From assembly GCA_035304385.1 (NCBI GenBank), contig DATGQD010000046.1, positions 8,949 through 72,948 of the forward strand: a DNA stretch of 64,000 nucleotides, read 5' to 3'. This DNA is from ZC4RG29 sp035304385. GTDB lineage: Bacteria > Bacteroidota > Bacteroidia > Cytophagales > Cyclobacteriaceae. Below, one piece after another: positions 17,787-27,018 of the stretch. The position numbers and the translations under genes were made by a program. Numbering within the stretch: the first letter of the stretch is position 1; each line of letters begins with the position of its first letter. The notes under the pieces are model-generated. The model was given only the letters and a program-made list of their open reading frames with translations. It did no database searches and had not been told where the DNA came from.

Positions 17787-18518
17787 CTAGATTCCCAGCA
17801 CTTCCTTCAGTCGGGCATATCCTGACTTACTCACCGGTATCTGTTGTCCGTCTCTCAATACCGCGATATGGCTTTCTTTCTGATAGGGATCGATCCGGGT
17901 AATGCGATTTACCGCCACGAGGTGGGAGCGGTGCACGCGAACAAACTGTTTCGGATCGAGCGCCTTCTCGTAATACTGGAGGGTCTTGTTCTTAAGAAAA
18001 CTCCCCTCGTCGGTGACGACCCGAACAAAATCGTCGTCCGCCTCGAGATAATGGATATCCGCAACGGGGATGATCCGCACTTTCGTGCCGGTTTTGACTA
18101 CGATGCGTTCGTGATTGATCGGTGCGTCGGCCAGTGTTCCGGCAAGCTGCTTCGACTGTTCGCCAGCTGCGCGGGCCATGAACTTTTCAATCGCCTTTTT
18201 GAAACGATCTTCGGAAAAGGGCTTTAACAAATAATCCGTTGCGTTCGCTTCGAAGGCGCGGATCGCATACTCATCGAACGCTGTAATGAAAATAACGGCC
18301 GGTGGATCGTCAATGAGTTCCAGCATCTCGAAACCGTTGATCTTGGGCATCTGGATGTCGAGAAAAACGAGGCCGGGGTTATGCTGCTGAATGGCCTTGA
18401 CGCCTTCGAAGCCGTCGTTACATTCCTCTACCACTTCGAAATCGGGATAAGCTTGCAGGTAGGATTTCACGATCTCGCGGCTCAAGGGTTCGTCGTCGAT
18501 AAGGACTGTTTTGATCAT
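17787..18518 (-). CDS. LytTR family response regulator
   Basis: A 243-residue transcription regulator: receiver domain (phosphoacceptor Asp54 in VFLDIQMP; switch Lys in LLKPFSED) followed by a LytTR DNA-binding domain (about 135-240, FVRVHRSHLVAVNRI, VSKSGYARLKEVLGI). Its start overlaps the stop of the sensor kinase by four bases (ATGA), so the pair is translated together. Family members bind pairs of direct repeats upstream of targets. Targets here may include the operon itself, but I could not pick out such sites. Confidence 0.93.
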   Translation of the reverse strand: MIKTVLIDDEPLSREIVKSYLQAYPDFEVVEECNDGFEGVKAIQQHNPGLVFLDIQMPKINGFEMLELIDDPPAVIFITAFDEYAIRAFEANATDYLLKPFSEDRFKKAIEKFMARAAGEQSKQLAGTLADAPINHERIVVKTGTKVRIIPVADIHYLEADDDFVRVVTDEGSFLKNKTLQYYEKALDPKQFVRVHRSHLVAVNRITRIDPYQKESHIAVLRDGQQIPVSKSGYARLKEVLGI

Positions 18519-19555
18519 GGTTCCCTGGGAATCTTCAAAGTTACAGTAAATACATAGTTAACGGCGGCCGTATGCACGAGGTCGTTACGTGCAAAGAGCA
18601 GATACATCCGTCGCCGAAGGCCTGCCAGCCCAAAGCCGTTGCCCTTCGACGTAAGCGCATCTGCGCTGAATGGGTTGGTAACGCGTATCTCGAGAAGGTC
18701 ATCAATCTGCCGGGCATCAAGTGATATGGTGACGCTTCCCGTCGTGCCGTATAATCCGAACTTGATTGCATTTTCCACCACCGGCTGGAGTACGAGCGTG
18801 GGTATGCGCCAATCCATGAGCTCATTATCGAACGAGGTCACCACTTCCAACCTGTGACCGAAGCGTACCTTTTCGATTTCAAGATACAGTTGAAGATAGT
18901 GCCACTCCTCTTCAAGACGGACCCAGTGTTCATCGGCGCGTTTCAGTGTGATCCTAAGGAATTCCGACAGCTGCTCCACCATTCTGCGCGCTTCGGGAGG
19001 CCGCACGAGAATAAGTGCATTGATGGAATTCAGGCAGTTAAACAGAAAGTGCGGTTGCAATTGCAGCTGGAGCTTTTGCAGCTCTGCTTCTCTCACCATG
19101 GTGGCAGTAGCCTGTTGTCGCGCATTTTCCGCCTGTTCATCGCGCACCCGAAAATGCAACACGCTGGCGATAGTCAGGCCGCCCATGAGGAGAAAATTGA
19201 AACTCCACCGCAGCGGGGCGGCGCGGTACACGAATTCCTGGTAGTCGAATCTGCCTGTAGATTGAGGCATGACAATTTCGATCGTGAGCCAGACGCATAC
19301 CAACGAGAGGAAAAGACTGACGGCCGTAGCAAACCACAGCTTTCCTCCTTCCGGCATAAACCGGCGGAGGGCCACGATCACTATCGCGGTGGTGAACAAC
19401 ACAGCGCCGTTGCTGACGGTGCTGTCCAGCCACGCCAGGCGCGAATCGACGCCGAGTTTTGCGTGAAGGACCCAGGCATGGAAGCTTATCCAGGCGACGA
19501 CCGCGAGGCCGACGAGAAGCCAGCGTGTACGGGAGAGAAAGGCGTTGAGCGTCAC
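18515..19555 (-). CDS. LytS-type sensor histidine kinase
   Basis: A 346-residue membrane kinase with four transmembrane helices (about 12-31, 48-66, 74-95, 117-135), a short coiled coil (residues 140-167) and a His_kinase domain with phosphoacceptor His169 in QLQPHFLFNCLN. The ATP-binding part contains NAIKFGLYG and GFGLAGLRRRMYLLF. No extracellular sensor domain is present, so the signal is probably sensed in the membrane or given by a partner protein. It lies 29 bases downstream of the DUF4288 gene and is coupled to the regulator, in one operon with a LiaF-like protein. Confidence 0.93.
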   Translation of the reverse strand: MTLNAFLSRTRWLLVGLAVVAWISFHAWVLHAKLGVDSRLAWLDSTVSNGAVLFTTAIVIVALRRFMPEGGKLWFATAVSLFLSLVCVWLTIEIVMPQSTGRFDYQEFVYRAAPLRWSFNFLLMGGLTIASVLHFRVRDEQAENARQQATATMVREAELQKLQLQLQPHFLFNCLNSINALILVRPPEARRMVEQLSEFLRITLKRADEHWVRLEEEWHYLQLYLEIEKVRFGHRLEVVTSFDNELMDWRIPTLVLQPVVENAIKFGLYGTTGSVTISLDARQIDDLLEIRVTNPFSADALTSKGNGFGLAGLRRRMYLLFARNDLVHTAAVNYVFTVTLKIPREP

Positions 19556-19584
19556 GCGACAGGTAGTGAGATTATGTTAATGCG

Positions 19585-19953
19585 TTATTCGCCGGAAATT
19601 CGGGCCTCAAGAATGCGTTGTGCTTTGGCACGGGTCATCGCGACATACTCGCCCGGGTCGCCCGGCTCGACGATCTGTCCGTACAATTGTTCCCCGTCGT
19701 CAAGGGCAGCGATTCTGCATACGTCCTCGACGGCCAGAAACTTCCATTTCACCAGTTCATCATTTACGTTGGAAAACGATGTCTCTCCCATCTTTCCGAT
19801 GATCTGCGCCTTCTCAAGCGCCCAGTCGGCGTCATCGGCCCGGATTAACCTGTATTGAATATCGAATTGAGGTATATGCCGTCCCTCGCCGGTTACAATC
19901 TGGTAAACCAGTTTTGCAAGATACCAATTCATGCCTTCAGGAAGTTTTGTCAT
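19585..19953 (-). CDS. DUF4288 domain protein
   Basis: A 122-residue cytoplasmic protein. The opening MNWYLAKLVYQIVTGEG followed by FDIQYRLIRADDADWALEKAQIIGKMGE is the DUF4288 signature. The family is small, of unknown function and found in many bacteria. Its gene begins inside the last codons of the LiaF-like gene (four-base overlap), so it belongs to the same operon as the LytS/LytT pair. That placement suggests a role in envelope signalling, but that is inference. Confidence 0.82.
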   Translation of the reverse strand: MTKLPEGMNWYLAKLVYQIVTGEGRHIPQFDIQYRLIRADDADWALEKAQIIGKMGETSFSNVNDELVKWKFLAVEDVCRIAALDDGEQLYGQIVEPGDPGEYVAMTRAKAQRILEARISGE

Positions 19954-20783
19954 GCGTAACTCTTAATTTCAATCCCCGCACAAATCGCTGTTCCCGTTAT
20001 CACGAGAATTTTATCTCGTGCAGCTGAGGCGGATCCGGCACGTTTGTCGTTGATGCCGCCCAAAATCGCCACCAGGTCGGACTCTACCGACCAGTTGGCG
20101 GGCACAATGAGGGTTGTTCCCCCGAAAAATTGAGTAAGGTCGATGGTGGCGCGGTGCTGAATATCGGCATGCGTGAGGTCAAGCTCCACCCCGCCGAAAA
20201 TTGCTGTAACGTCCGCAAACCTGAAATTTTTGGTAAAGAGGCGTCTCTTTATGGCGCCAAATATGGCCGTCAGGTCAACCGTGTCCTCCCCATTACCGTC
20301 GCCGGCCGCGCGCGGCTCCTGCGACGCCGGTCCGGAGGAACCGGCGGTCGGCGCTTCCGTGAGTTGGGTGTCCTCCGCCGCTGTATGCCGATATGGATTA
20401 TGCGGCGGTTCGCCCCGCGGCGGCGGTGTGGGCCGTCCAACGGTACCCCTAAACAAGACCAGGACGCCCACCAGAATTATGATCAGCGGCCACAGATACG
20501 GCTCTACCGCCCACGTAAACGGCAAGTGGTGCTTGGCGAAAAAGAACGCGCCGACGAAGATCATGATAAACCATCCGATTCCTGAGAAGTTCTGCCTGGC
20601 CCCTACGAGGAATCCGATGGCAATAAGGAGCACCGGCCAGGTCAGCAGCCAATGGGGAAAAACGAAGAAGTCGAGCCTGTCCAGCAGGATCAGCATGCCC
20701 ACGGCGATAATGACAGCACCGACTACCCTTCGATTGTCTTTGCATGGTCTTGGGCTTCGCTCCCTGGTCGTTGTGGTATTCAT
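19950..20783 (-). CDS. LiaF-like membrane protein (DUF5668 plus LiaF C-terminal domain)
   Basis: A 277-residue protein. Residues about 20-115 hold four transmembrane helices of the LiaF-TM/DUF5668 type (VGAVIIAVGMLILLDRL, WPVLLIAIGFLVGA). A Pro/Ala-rich linker (about 117-165) follows. The C-terminal part repeats an AIFGG-type turn (TAIFGAIKRR, TAIFGGVELDL, TQFFGGTTLIV, VAILGGINDKR), as in cell-wall-active antibiotic response proteins. In Firmicutes LiaF holds the kinase LiaS inactive until the envelope is stressed. Here it is the first gene of an operon with DUF4288, a LytS-type kinase and LytT, so an analogous sensing role is attractive. Confidence 0.83.
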   Translation of the reverse strand: MNTTTTRERSPRPCKDNRRVVGAVIIAVGMLILLDRLDFFVFPHWLLTWPVLLIAIGFLVGARQNFSGIGWFIMIFVGAFFFAKHHLPFTWAVEPYLWPLIIILVGVLVLFRGTVGRPTPPPRGEPPHNPYRHTAAEDTQLTEAPTAGSSGPASQEPRAAGDGNGEDTVDLTAIFGAIKRRLFTKNFRFADVTAIFGGVELDLTHADIQHRATIDLTQFFGGTTLIVPANWSVESDLVAILGGINDKRAGSASAARDKILVITGTAICAGIEIKSYA

Positions 20784-20892
20784 AGTTTTGAATTATACCC
20801 GAAATAACGACGGAAAACGCCTTCTGGCCACCCTATTTAGGGGGGTGCCGGCAGTTTCCCGGTGAACACCGGGGTTTTTGAGGGTGAATGCG

Positions 20893-20924
20893 GAGAAAGA
20901 GTTGAAGAATTGAAGAGTTGAAGA
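20893..20924. repeat. octamer TTGAAGA tandem repeat
   Basis: Units GAGAAAGA, GTTGAAGA, ATTGAAGA and GTTGAAGA follow each other with a period of eight bases. The unit is close to that of the array at 600-630 in reverse complement. It lies in the 261-base spacer 20784-21044 between the LiaF-like and DoxX genes, which holds no gene but three kinds of short repeat. Confidence 0.6.
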
Positions 20925-20942
20925 GCCTTTTCTGCTAAGGAC

Positions 20943-20980
20943 GCAGGAGCAGGGGCAGGAGCAGATGCAGGGGCAGGGGG
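20943..20980. repeat. GCAGGR hexamer repeat, copy 2
   Basis: Six tandem hexamers (GCAGGA, GCAGGG, GCAGGA, GCAGAT, GCAGGG, GCAGGG) and trailing G residues. This is the longest of four copies in the window and lies 3' of the DoxX gene. Confidence 0.7.
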
Positions 20981-21020
20981 GCTTGCTTTACGACAGATCG
21001 TAGGGCGGCCACGGGTTTGC

Positions 21021-21050
21021 TCGTGAAGCGGCCAAAGGCCTGCTTCACGA
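21021..21050 (-). repeat. hairpin with TCGTRAAGCGGCCA module, over the DoxX stop codon
   Basis: Arms TCGTGAAGCGGCC and GGCCTGCTTCACGA pair over 13 bases with one bulge and an AAA loop, covering the stop codon of the DoxX gene. No T run follows on the minus strand, so it is not a standard terminator, though it may protect the mRNA 3' end. The left arm shares 13 of 14 bases with 568-581. Confidence 0.45.
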
Positions 21051-21449
21051 CTTGAGTCTCGCATCAAACGCATAACGCCCCGGCCCTGTGAAGAACAGTG
21101 TTGCAAAACAGGTCAGCAACAGGGACGGCACTTCCTTGCGTGCGAAGGGATCGTCGGCGTGGACGACGAACACGACGGTCGCCATGGTGATGATCAGCGG
21201 GATCAGCGCATAGCGGGTGAAGAGCCCGAGGCCGAGCAGAACGGCGCAGAAAAATTCCGCCAATACCGCGAAGGTGAATGTAATTTCAGATCCCAGACCG
21301 AAGGGGTCTCCAAAGGCGTGAAAACGCTCTTTGAAGTTCGCCAGCTTGGGCCATCCGTGTGTGAGCATGATACCCGCCGACGCGACCCGCAAAACAAGCA
21401 ATCCTAAATCGAGGGAGAGGGGGGCAATACGCAGTAGTCTTCTAAACAT
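21045..21449 (-). CDS. DoxX family membrane protein
   Basis: A 134-residue protein with four transmembrane helices (LDLGLLVLRVASAGIMLTHG, ITFTFAVLAEFFCAVLLGLG, YALIPLIITMATVVFVVHA, LLLTCFATLFFTG). The HGWPKL and LAEFF motifs are those of DoxX/DoxD-like proteins; family members take part in redox reactions at the membrane or in quinone-linked thiol systems. It follows the membrane-anchored glutathione peroxidase by 15 bases, forming a three-gene redox unit. Its 3' end lies in a stable hairpin. Confidence 0.9.
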   Translation of the reverse strand: MFRRLLRIAPLSLDLGLLVLRVASAGIMLTHGWPKLANFKERFHAFGDPFGLGSEITFTFAVLAEFFCAVLLGLGLFTRYALIPLIITMATVVFVVHADDPFARKEVPSLLLTCFATLFFTGPGRYAFDARLKS

Positions 21450-21464
21450 GAGTTGCCAATAACA

Positions 21465-22040
21465 TCAATTACCAATAATAAGATCAAGTATCTCACGATC
21501 CAGTGGATTCACTTTCGATGGAAAAAACTGTACATGGGTGGCGTCTTCATTCACTAAATACTTGCAAAAGTTCCACGATGGAAGTTTTCCTGTCATTCCT
21601 TCCAGCCATCGGTACAGGTCGTGGCGATCTTTGCCTTTAACGCTGATCTTCTCAAACATCTGGAAGGTGACGCCATAATTCTTCTCGCAGAATGCGGCAA
21701 TGGCTTCGTTGTCGGCGGGCTCCTGCCACAGGAAACTATTGGCAGGAAATCCGAGTATCACCACCTTATCGCCGTAATCTTCGTGGAGTTTCTGAAGGTC
21801 GGCGTACTGCGGTGTATATCCACACTTGGAGGCGGTGTTGACAATCAGGAGTTTCCTTCCGCGATAGCGGGAGAATGGGATAGGAGTTCCGTCGAGGGCT
21901 TTGATTTCAAAGTCGTACAGCGAGCCCTCCACCTTCTTCTTAGCGCCAGACAGTTTTTCCGATAAAAAAGATCCAATGCCCATACTCACAAGGATAAACG
22001 TCGGAACTATTAAGAATATAACCTTCCTATTCAACTTCAA
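21465..22040 (-). CDS. glutathione peroxidase family, membrane-anchored copy
   Basis: A 191-residue thioredoxin-fold peroxidase of the GPx family with Cys73 (NTASKCGYTPQY) where selenocysteine stands in animal enzymes; Gln and Trp partners lie in FPANSFLWQEP and SWNFCKYLV. An N-terminal hydrophobic segment (residues 7-25, VIFLIVPTFILVSMGIGSF) suggests membrane anchoring or export, unlike a cytosolic enzyme. Non-selenium bacterial enzymes usually draw electrons from thioredoxin. The 'SFLWQEP' stretch replaces the more usual NFGGQEP. It is 8 bases downstream of a close homologue, a tandem duplication. Confidence 0.9.
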   Translation of the reverse strand: MKLNRKVIFLIVPTFILVSMGIGSFLSEKLSGAKKKVEGSLYDFEIKALDGTPIPFSRYRGRKLLIVNTASKCGYTPQYADLQKLHEDYGDKVVILGFPANSFLWQEPADNEAIAAFCEKNYGVTFQMFEKISVKGKDRHDLYRWLEGMTGKLPSWNFCKYLVNEDATHVQFFPSKVNPLDREILDLIIGN

Positions 22041-22048
22041 CGCAGCGA

Positions 22049-22543
22049 TTACAGCTCGTTGAGGATTTGTTTATCAAGTGGGTTGACCTTCGAATCGAAG
22101 AATTTTACCGTGCCGTCGGCTTTTACGAGATACTTGCAGAAATTCCATGACGGCTCTTGTCCGGTCTTTTCCTTGAGCCAGGCATACAGCGGATCCTGGT
22201 CGCCGCCCTTAACGGAAATTTTTTCGAACATCTGGAAGCTTACCCCGAAGTTCTTTTGGCAGAATTCCGCGATCTCTTCGTTGGACCCGGGTTCCTGTCC
22301 TCCAAAATTGTTAGCGGGAAATCCGAGCACGACAACCTTGTCGCCATACAACTCATGCAGCTTTTCCAGGTCGGCATACTGCGGTGTAAATCCACACTTC
22401 GACGCGACGTTCACAATGAGCAGGTTCTTGCCTTTGTATCGTGAAAAATCAATCGGCTTACCGTCGATTGAATTCTTAGTGAAGTCGTATACCGAAGAAA
22501 CATTAGTCACCATCATAGCTGCAACAATTAGCATGAATTTCAT
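22049..22543 (-). CDS. glutathione peroxidase family, second copy
   Basis: A 164-residue thiol peroxidase. Cys50 is the peroxidatic residue (NVASKCGFTPQY); NFGGQEPG and SWNFCKYLV complete the catalytic tetrad. The first 17 residues (MKFMLIVAAMMVTNVSS) look like a signal peptide, so this enzyme too may be exported. It is the upstream member of the tandem pair and shares about half its residues with the downstream copy; the two differ most in the N-terminal segment and in the NFGGQEP motif, which is intact here. Electron donor is probably thioredoxin. Confidence 0.92.
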   Translation of the reverse strand: MKFMLIVAAMMVTNVSSVYDFTKNSIDGKPIDFSRYKGKNLLIVNVASKCGFTPQYADLEKLHELYGDKVVVLGFPANNFGGQEPGSNEEIAEFCQKNFGVSFQMFEKISVKGGDQDPLYAWLKEKTGQEPSWNFCKYLVKADGTVKFFDSKVNPLDKQILNEL

Positions 22544-22622
22544 AATGTGGGGGGTTGTCTATGTAAACGAGATTTTTTGTCAGTCCGTTCGCTAATATAG
22601 AAGTTCCTGATCACTCTGTCCA

Positions 22623-24407
22623 CTACATTCTTTCGGGCACATCAATGCCGAGCAAGTGCATGGCGGTGCGGATTGTACGCCCCACTGCCTCAGAAAGCGC
22701 TACCCGGAAACGTACCCGCGCGGTATCTGCTTCGGAAAGCACGGGAATCGACTGATAGAACTGGTTATACGATTTAGCCAGCTCGTATACGTAGTTGGCA
22801 ACGATCGCAGGGGAGTACGTCGCCCCGGCTTCCCGCACCTTTTCCGGAAAGCTGCTCAACACTATGACGACATCGCGTTCGGCTGCTTCCAGCGTGGGGT
22901 TTTCGAGGCCTTCGACGGCCCCCTTAATACCCGCGGCCTCCGCCTTACGGAGCAGCGCACGGATTCGTGCATGGGTATATTGGATAAACGGTCCGGTGAA
23001 CCCCTGCAATTGAATCGACTCGTTAGGGTTGAACAGCATCCGCTTTTTCGGATCGACCTTGAGCAGGAAGAACTTCAGTGCGCCCAGCCCGATCATACGA
23101 TAAAGTGCCCGGGCTTCTTCGTTGCTCATCTCTTCAACCTTACCCAGCTCACGGGTTTGCTTCTCGGCTTCGTCGACCATCTCCGCGATCAGGTCGTCGG
23201 CATCGACTACCGTTCCTTCCCTTGACTTCATCTTGCCTGAAGGAAGATCGACCATTCCATACGAAAGGTGGTAACAGCGGTGCGCCCAATCGTATCCAAG
23301 TTTAGCAAGAATCAGGAACAACACCTTGAAGTGATATTCCTGTTCGTTGCCGACGGTATATATCTGACCTACGATGTTAGGAAAGTCGTTGAAGCGCAGT
23401 ACAGCCGTGCCGATGTCCTGGGTCATATATACAGACGTGCCATCGGCACGAAGGAGTACCTTTTCGTCGAGTCCCTCCTCGCGCAAGTCCACCCAGACGG
23501 AACCATCGTCCTTACGAAAAAAGATTCCCTCTTCAAGGCCTTTGAGCACGATTTCCCTACCGAGGAGATACGTTTGCGATTCGTAGTAGAGTTTGTCGAA
23601 GGAGACACCCATAGCACGGTAGGTGACATCGAAACCATCGTACACCCAACCGTTCATTTTCTCCCACAAGGCAACGGTTTCAGGATCTTTATCCTCCCAT
23701 TTACGGAGCATCTCGGAAGCCAACTGCATGATAGGCGCCTCCTTCTCCGCTTGCTCCTCTGGCACGCCCTTTTCGATCAACGCCGTCACCTGTGCACGGT
23801 ATGCCTTGTCGAACATGACGTAGTAATTACCCACCAGGTGATCGCCCTTGATGTTTGCGCTTTCGGGTGTCTCGCCCTCGCCGTAGAGCGTCCATGCCGC
23901 CATCGACTTACAAATATGGATACCGCGGTCGTTAATGATCTGCACCTTGTGGACCTTGTACCCATTGGCTGTCAGCACTTCGCTTACACTCCATCCCAGG
24001 AAGTTGTTGCGCAGGTGCCCGAGGTGAAGCGGTTTGTTGGTGTTGGGTGACGAAAACTCCACCATAATCTCCTCCCCTGTCGGAGGCTGAATACCGTAGT
24101 CAGCCTGGCCATAAATGGATTGCAGCGTCTCGATCCAGGCATGATCGTGTAGTATGAGGTTTAGGAAACCTTTGACCACCTGATAACGCGCGACAAGACG
24201 AGAATGGGCGACCAGGTATTCTCCAATAGTTGTTGCCGTCTCCGCGGGATTTTTGCCGCTGAGGCGGGACAACGGAAAACACACCAGGGTATGAGACCCT
24301 TCAAACTCAGGGTTGGTCGGTTGGAGTTGAATCGACTCCGGCGCTTTGCCGAAAAGGGCTGTAATAGCCTGTTCTATTTCACCACGTAGAAGGGAGTCCA
24401 GGTTCAT
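22623..24407 (-). CDS. argS: arginyl-tRNA synthetase
   Basis: A 594-residue class I synthetase that charges tRNA-Arg. HIGH-type motif is HLGH at residues 128-131 (NKPLHLGHLRN); the KMSKS loop is KMKSREGT near residue 396. The N-terminal Add-1 domain (residues 1-105) and the C-terminal helical anticodon-binding domain with its conserved final MHLLGIDVPERM are present. It lies 30 bases after the deoxyhypusine-synthase-like gene, so both may be cotranscribed in an arginine-linked neighbourhood. Confidence 0.97.
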   Translation of the reverse strand: MNLDSLLRGEIEQAITALFGKAPESIQLQPTNPEFEGSHTLVCFPLSRLSGKNPAETATTIGEYLVAHSRLVARYQVVKGFLNLILHDHAWIETLQSIYGQADYGIQPPTGEEIMVEFSSPNTNKPLHLGHLRNNFLGWSVSEVLTANGYKVHKVQIINDRGIHICKSMAAWTLYGEGETPESANIKGDHLVGNYYVMFDKAYRAQVTALIEKGVPEEQAEKEAPIMQLASEMLRKWEDKDPETVALWEKMNGWVYDGFDVTYRAMGVSFDKLYYESQTYLLGREIVLKGLEEGIFFRKDDGSVWVDLREEGLDEKVLLRADGTSVYMTQDIGTAVLRFNDFPNIVGQIYTVGNEQEYHFKVLFLILAKLGYDWAHRCYHLSYGMVDLPSGKMKSREGTVVDADDLIAEMVDEAEKQTRELGKVEEMSNEEARALYRMIGLGALKFFLLKVDPKKRMLFNPNESIQLQGFTGPFIQYTHARIRALLRKAEAAGIKGAVEGLENPTLEAAERDVVIVLSSFPEKVREAGATYSPAIVANYVYELAKSYNQFYQSIPVLSEADTARVRFRVALSEAVGRTIRTAMHLLGIDVPERM

Positions 24408-24437
24408 TGTATGATTTGAAGTACGGCCCTTGTAAGC

Positions 24438-25415
<978 letters not shown>

Positions 25416-25450
25416 TTTTTGTAGAACAAGCTTTGATCCGTGCGCGAAAT

Positions 25451-25490
25451 TAGGAAATATGGCGATAGGAAGTAAGGAAATAGGGAAATA
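25451..25490. repeat. degenerate AGGAAATA direct repeats
   Basis: TAGGAAATA, ATAGGAA, AAGGAAATA and GGGAAATA recur within 40 bases of the 170-base spacer between msrB and the DHS-like gene. The rest of that spacer shows no gene. Confidence 0.4.
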
Positions 25491-25585
25491 CGCACCCCCG
25501 CAAATCCTTGTAATACCGGCGACACAGGCAGCTTCGTCGCCCCGCTGGCTGGCGCACGTCAGGCGAGATGCACATGCGCGGTCAG

Positions 25586-26035
25586 TCAGACCGGCACATC
25601 AACCTTTTTCAACGATGCTGAGTTGACGCAATACCGCAACCCGGTTGGCGGAGGTCCGTCAGGGAACACATGTCCCAGGTGCGCATCGCAAATATTGCAC
25701 ATCACTTCCACGCGATGCATACCGTAGCTTCGGTCTTCGTGGTAGCGGATGACATTCCCGGTGACAGGCTGGGTGAAACTGGGCCATCCCGTTCCGGATT
25801 CAAACTTCGTTTGCGAGTCGAACAGCAGCGTACCGCAACACACGCACGCATAGCGTCCGGGCTCATGTGTCTCGCAGTACTCGCCGGTGAAAGGTCGCTC
25901 GGTGCCTTTTCCCCGTGTGATGTGATATACATCCGGAGGAAGCAGGCTGCGCCATTCTTCTTCGGACTTAATTACTCTCTTGTCGGGTTCAGGACTTCCC
26001 TCCTTCGCATATCGAAGCACATCACGCCATGTCAT
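25586..26035 (-). CDS. msrB: peptide-methionine (R)-S-oxide reductase
   Basis: A 149-residue repair enzyme for methionine-R-sulfoxide. The catalytic cysteine is Cys136 (RYCVNSASL); the structural zinc is held by two CxxC pairs (CVCC and CNIC). GTGWPSFTQP and DAHLGHVFPDG are the substrate-binding motifs. There is no signal peptide, so it works in the cytoplasm. It starts 20 bases after the arginase gene and probably shares its promoter. A hairpin (25579-25593) overlaps its stop codon but lacks a T run. Confidence 0.95.
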   Translation of the reverse strand: MTWRDVLRYAKEGSPEPDKRVIKSEEEWRSLLPPDVYHITRGKGTERPFTGEYCETHEPGRYACVCCGTLLFDSQTKFESGTGWPSFTQPVTGNVIRYHEDRSYGMHRVEVMCNICDAHLGHVFPDGPPPTGLRYCVNSASLKKVDVPV

Positions 26036-26055
26036 ATATCAACAGTTTAGATCCG

Positions 26056-27018
26056 TCATTCGGCTACTACGGGCCTGTTGACGATGGAGTGCGCTGTTGC
26101 TTCCATGATTTCGAAGGCGCTTTCGGCCATTCGATTTTCGGTGTCGAGTGTCGGGTTGATCTCCACGATCTCCCAGGCGCATACCCGGGGGTCGCGCGCC
26201 AGGGCGGCGCTGAGCGCTTTCGCCTCGTCCACTGTAAGTCCGTTCGGCACGGGCGTACCGGTGCCGGCGGATACCCGGCTGTCGATAGCGTCGACGTCCA
26301 GCGAGATGTAGATCAGCTCGCAGTGCGACAACATTTCCAGCGCACGCTGGGCCATCACCACAGGTCCCAGCTTCTTAACCTCTTCGGTCTCGATAAAGTT
26401 TATATTGTATTTGTTAACCAGATAGTTTTCCGGTTTTTCCAGGTCGCGCACGGCCACGTAGACAATGTCCTCAGGCATAAGTTTAGGGCCCGGGATGCCC
26501 ACGTTTTTAATTTGTTCCCAGTATTCCATCGTTTCGCCTCGGGGATCGTTCACCTTACATTCGAGGTTGTCGATGCCGCAGGCCATCGCGAGTGGCATTC
26601 CGTGCATGTTACCTGTCTGGGTGGTGTAGGGCGTATGGATGTCGGCGTGTGCGTCGATCCAGATTACGCCGAGACGCTTTTTAGGGTAGGCCTTGCAGAT
26701 GCCGGCGATCGTCCCGTAGGCCGTACTATGGTCGCCGGCGATCACCAGGGGGAAATAATCGTCCAGAATAGTCTCATATACTTCGAGGCAAACGCGCTCT
26801 TCCATGACGAGTACGCCATCGATGAATTTGGCATAAGCGTGTCGCGCGCCATCGTAGAGCAACTCATTTACGTCTTCTACCTCAACAAGCTCATACTGTT
26901 TAAAGAAGTCGGAGTTAAAGTCCAGGCTCGCAATTTTCAAGGCTTCCACCCCCAGGCTGGCGCCCCGCGTACCTGCACCGATCTCGGACTTGACAGAAAT
27001 TATCTTCAGTTCTTTCAT
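26056..27018 (-). CDS. arginase (ureohydrolase family)
   Basis: A 320-residue binuclear-manganese ureohydrolase. All six metal ligands are present: His97 (AGDHS), Asp122, His124 and Asp126 (IDAHADIH), Asp241 and Asp243 (SLDVDAID). The motif NMHGMP with His139 and VEINPTLD favour arginase over agmatinase, whose HGxPFR motif is absent. Arginase splits arginine into ornithine and urea; a relative acting on agmatine derivatives remains possible because an arginine decarboxylase gene is divergent from it. It leads an apparent unit with msrB. A TAAATTTG promoter-like box lies upstream at 27169-27176. Confidence 0.87.
   Translation of the reverse strand: MKELKIISVKSEIGAGTRGASLGVEALKIASLDFNSDFFKQYELVEVEDVNELLYDGARHAYAKFIDGVLVMEERVCLEVYETILDDYFPLVIAGDHSTAYGTIAGICKAYPKKRLGVIWIDAHADIHTPYTTQTGNMHGMPLAMACGIDNLECKVNDPRGETMEYWEQIKNVGIPGPKLMPEDIVYVAVRDLEKPENYLVNKYNINFIETEEVKKLGPVVMAQRALEMLSHCELIYISLDVDAIDSRVSAGTGTPVPNGLTVDEAKALSAALARDPRVCAWEIVEINPTLDTENRMAESAFEIMEATAHSIVNRPVVAE

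Noticed and set aside
20943..20980. CRISPR-like impression of the hexamer array
   Set aside because: Units are six bases with no spacers, and no cas gene is in the window.
25579..25593. Hairpin over the msrB stop (CGGTC / GACCG)
   Set aside because: Only a five-base stem with no T run on the transcribed strand, so not called a terminator.
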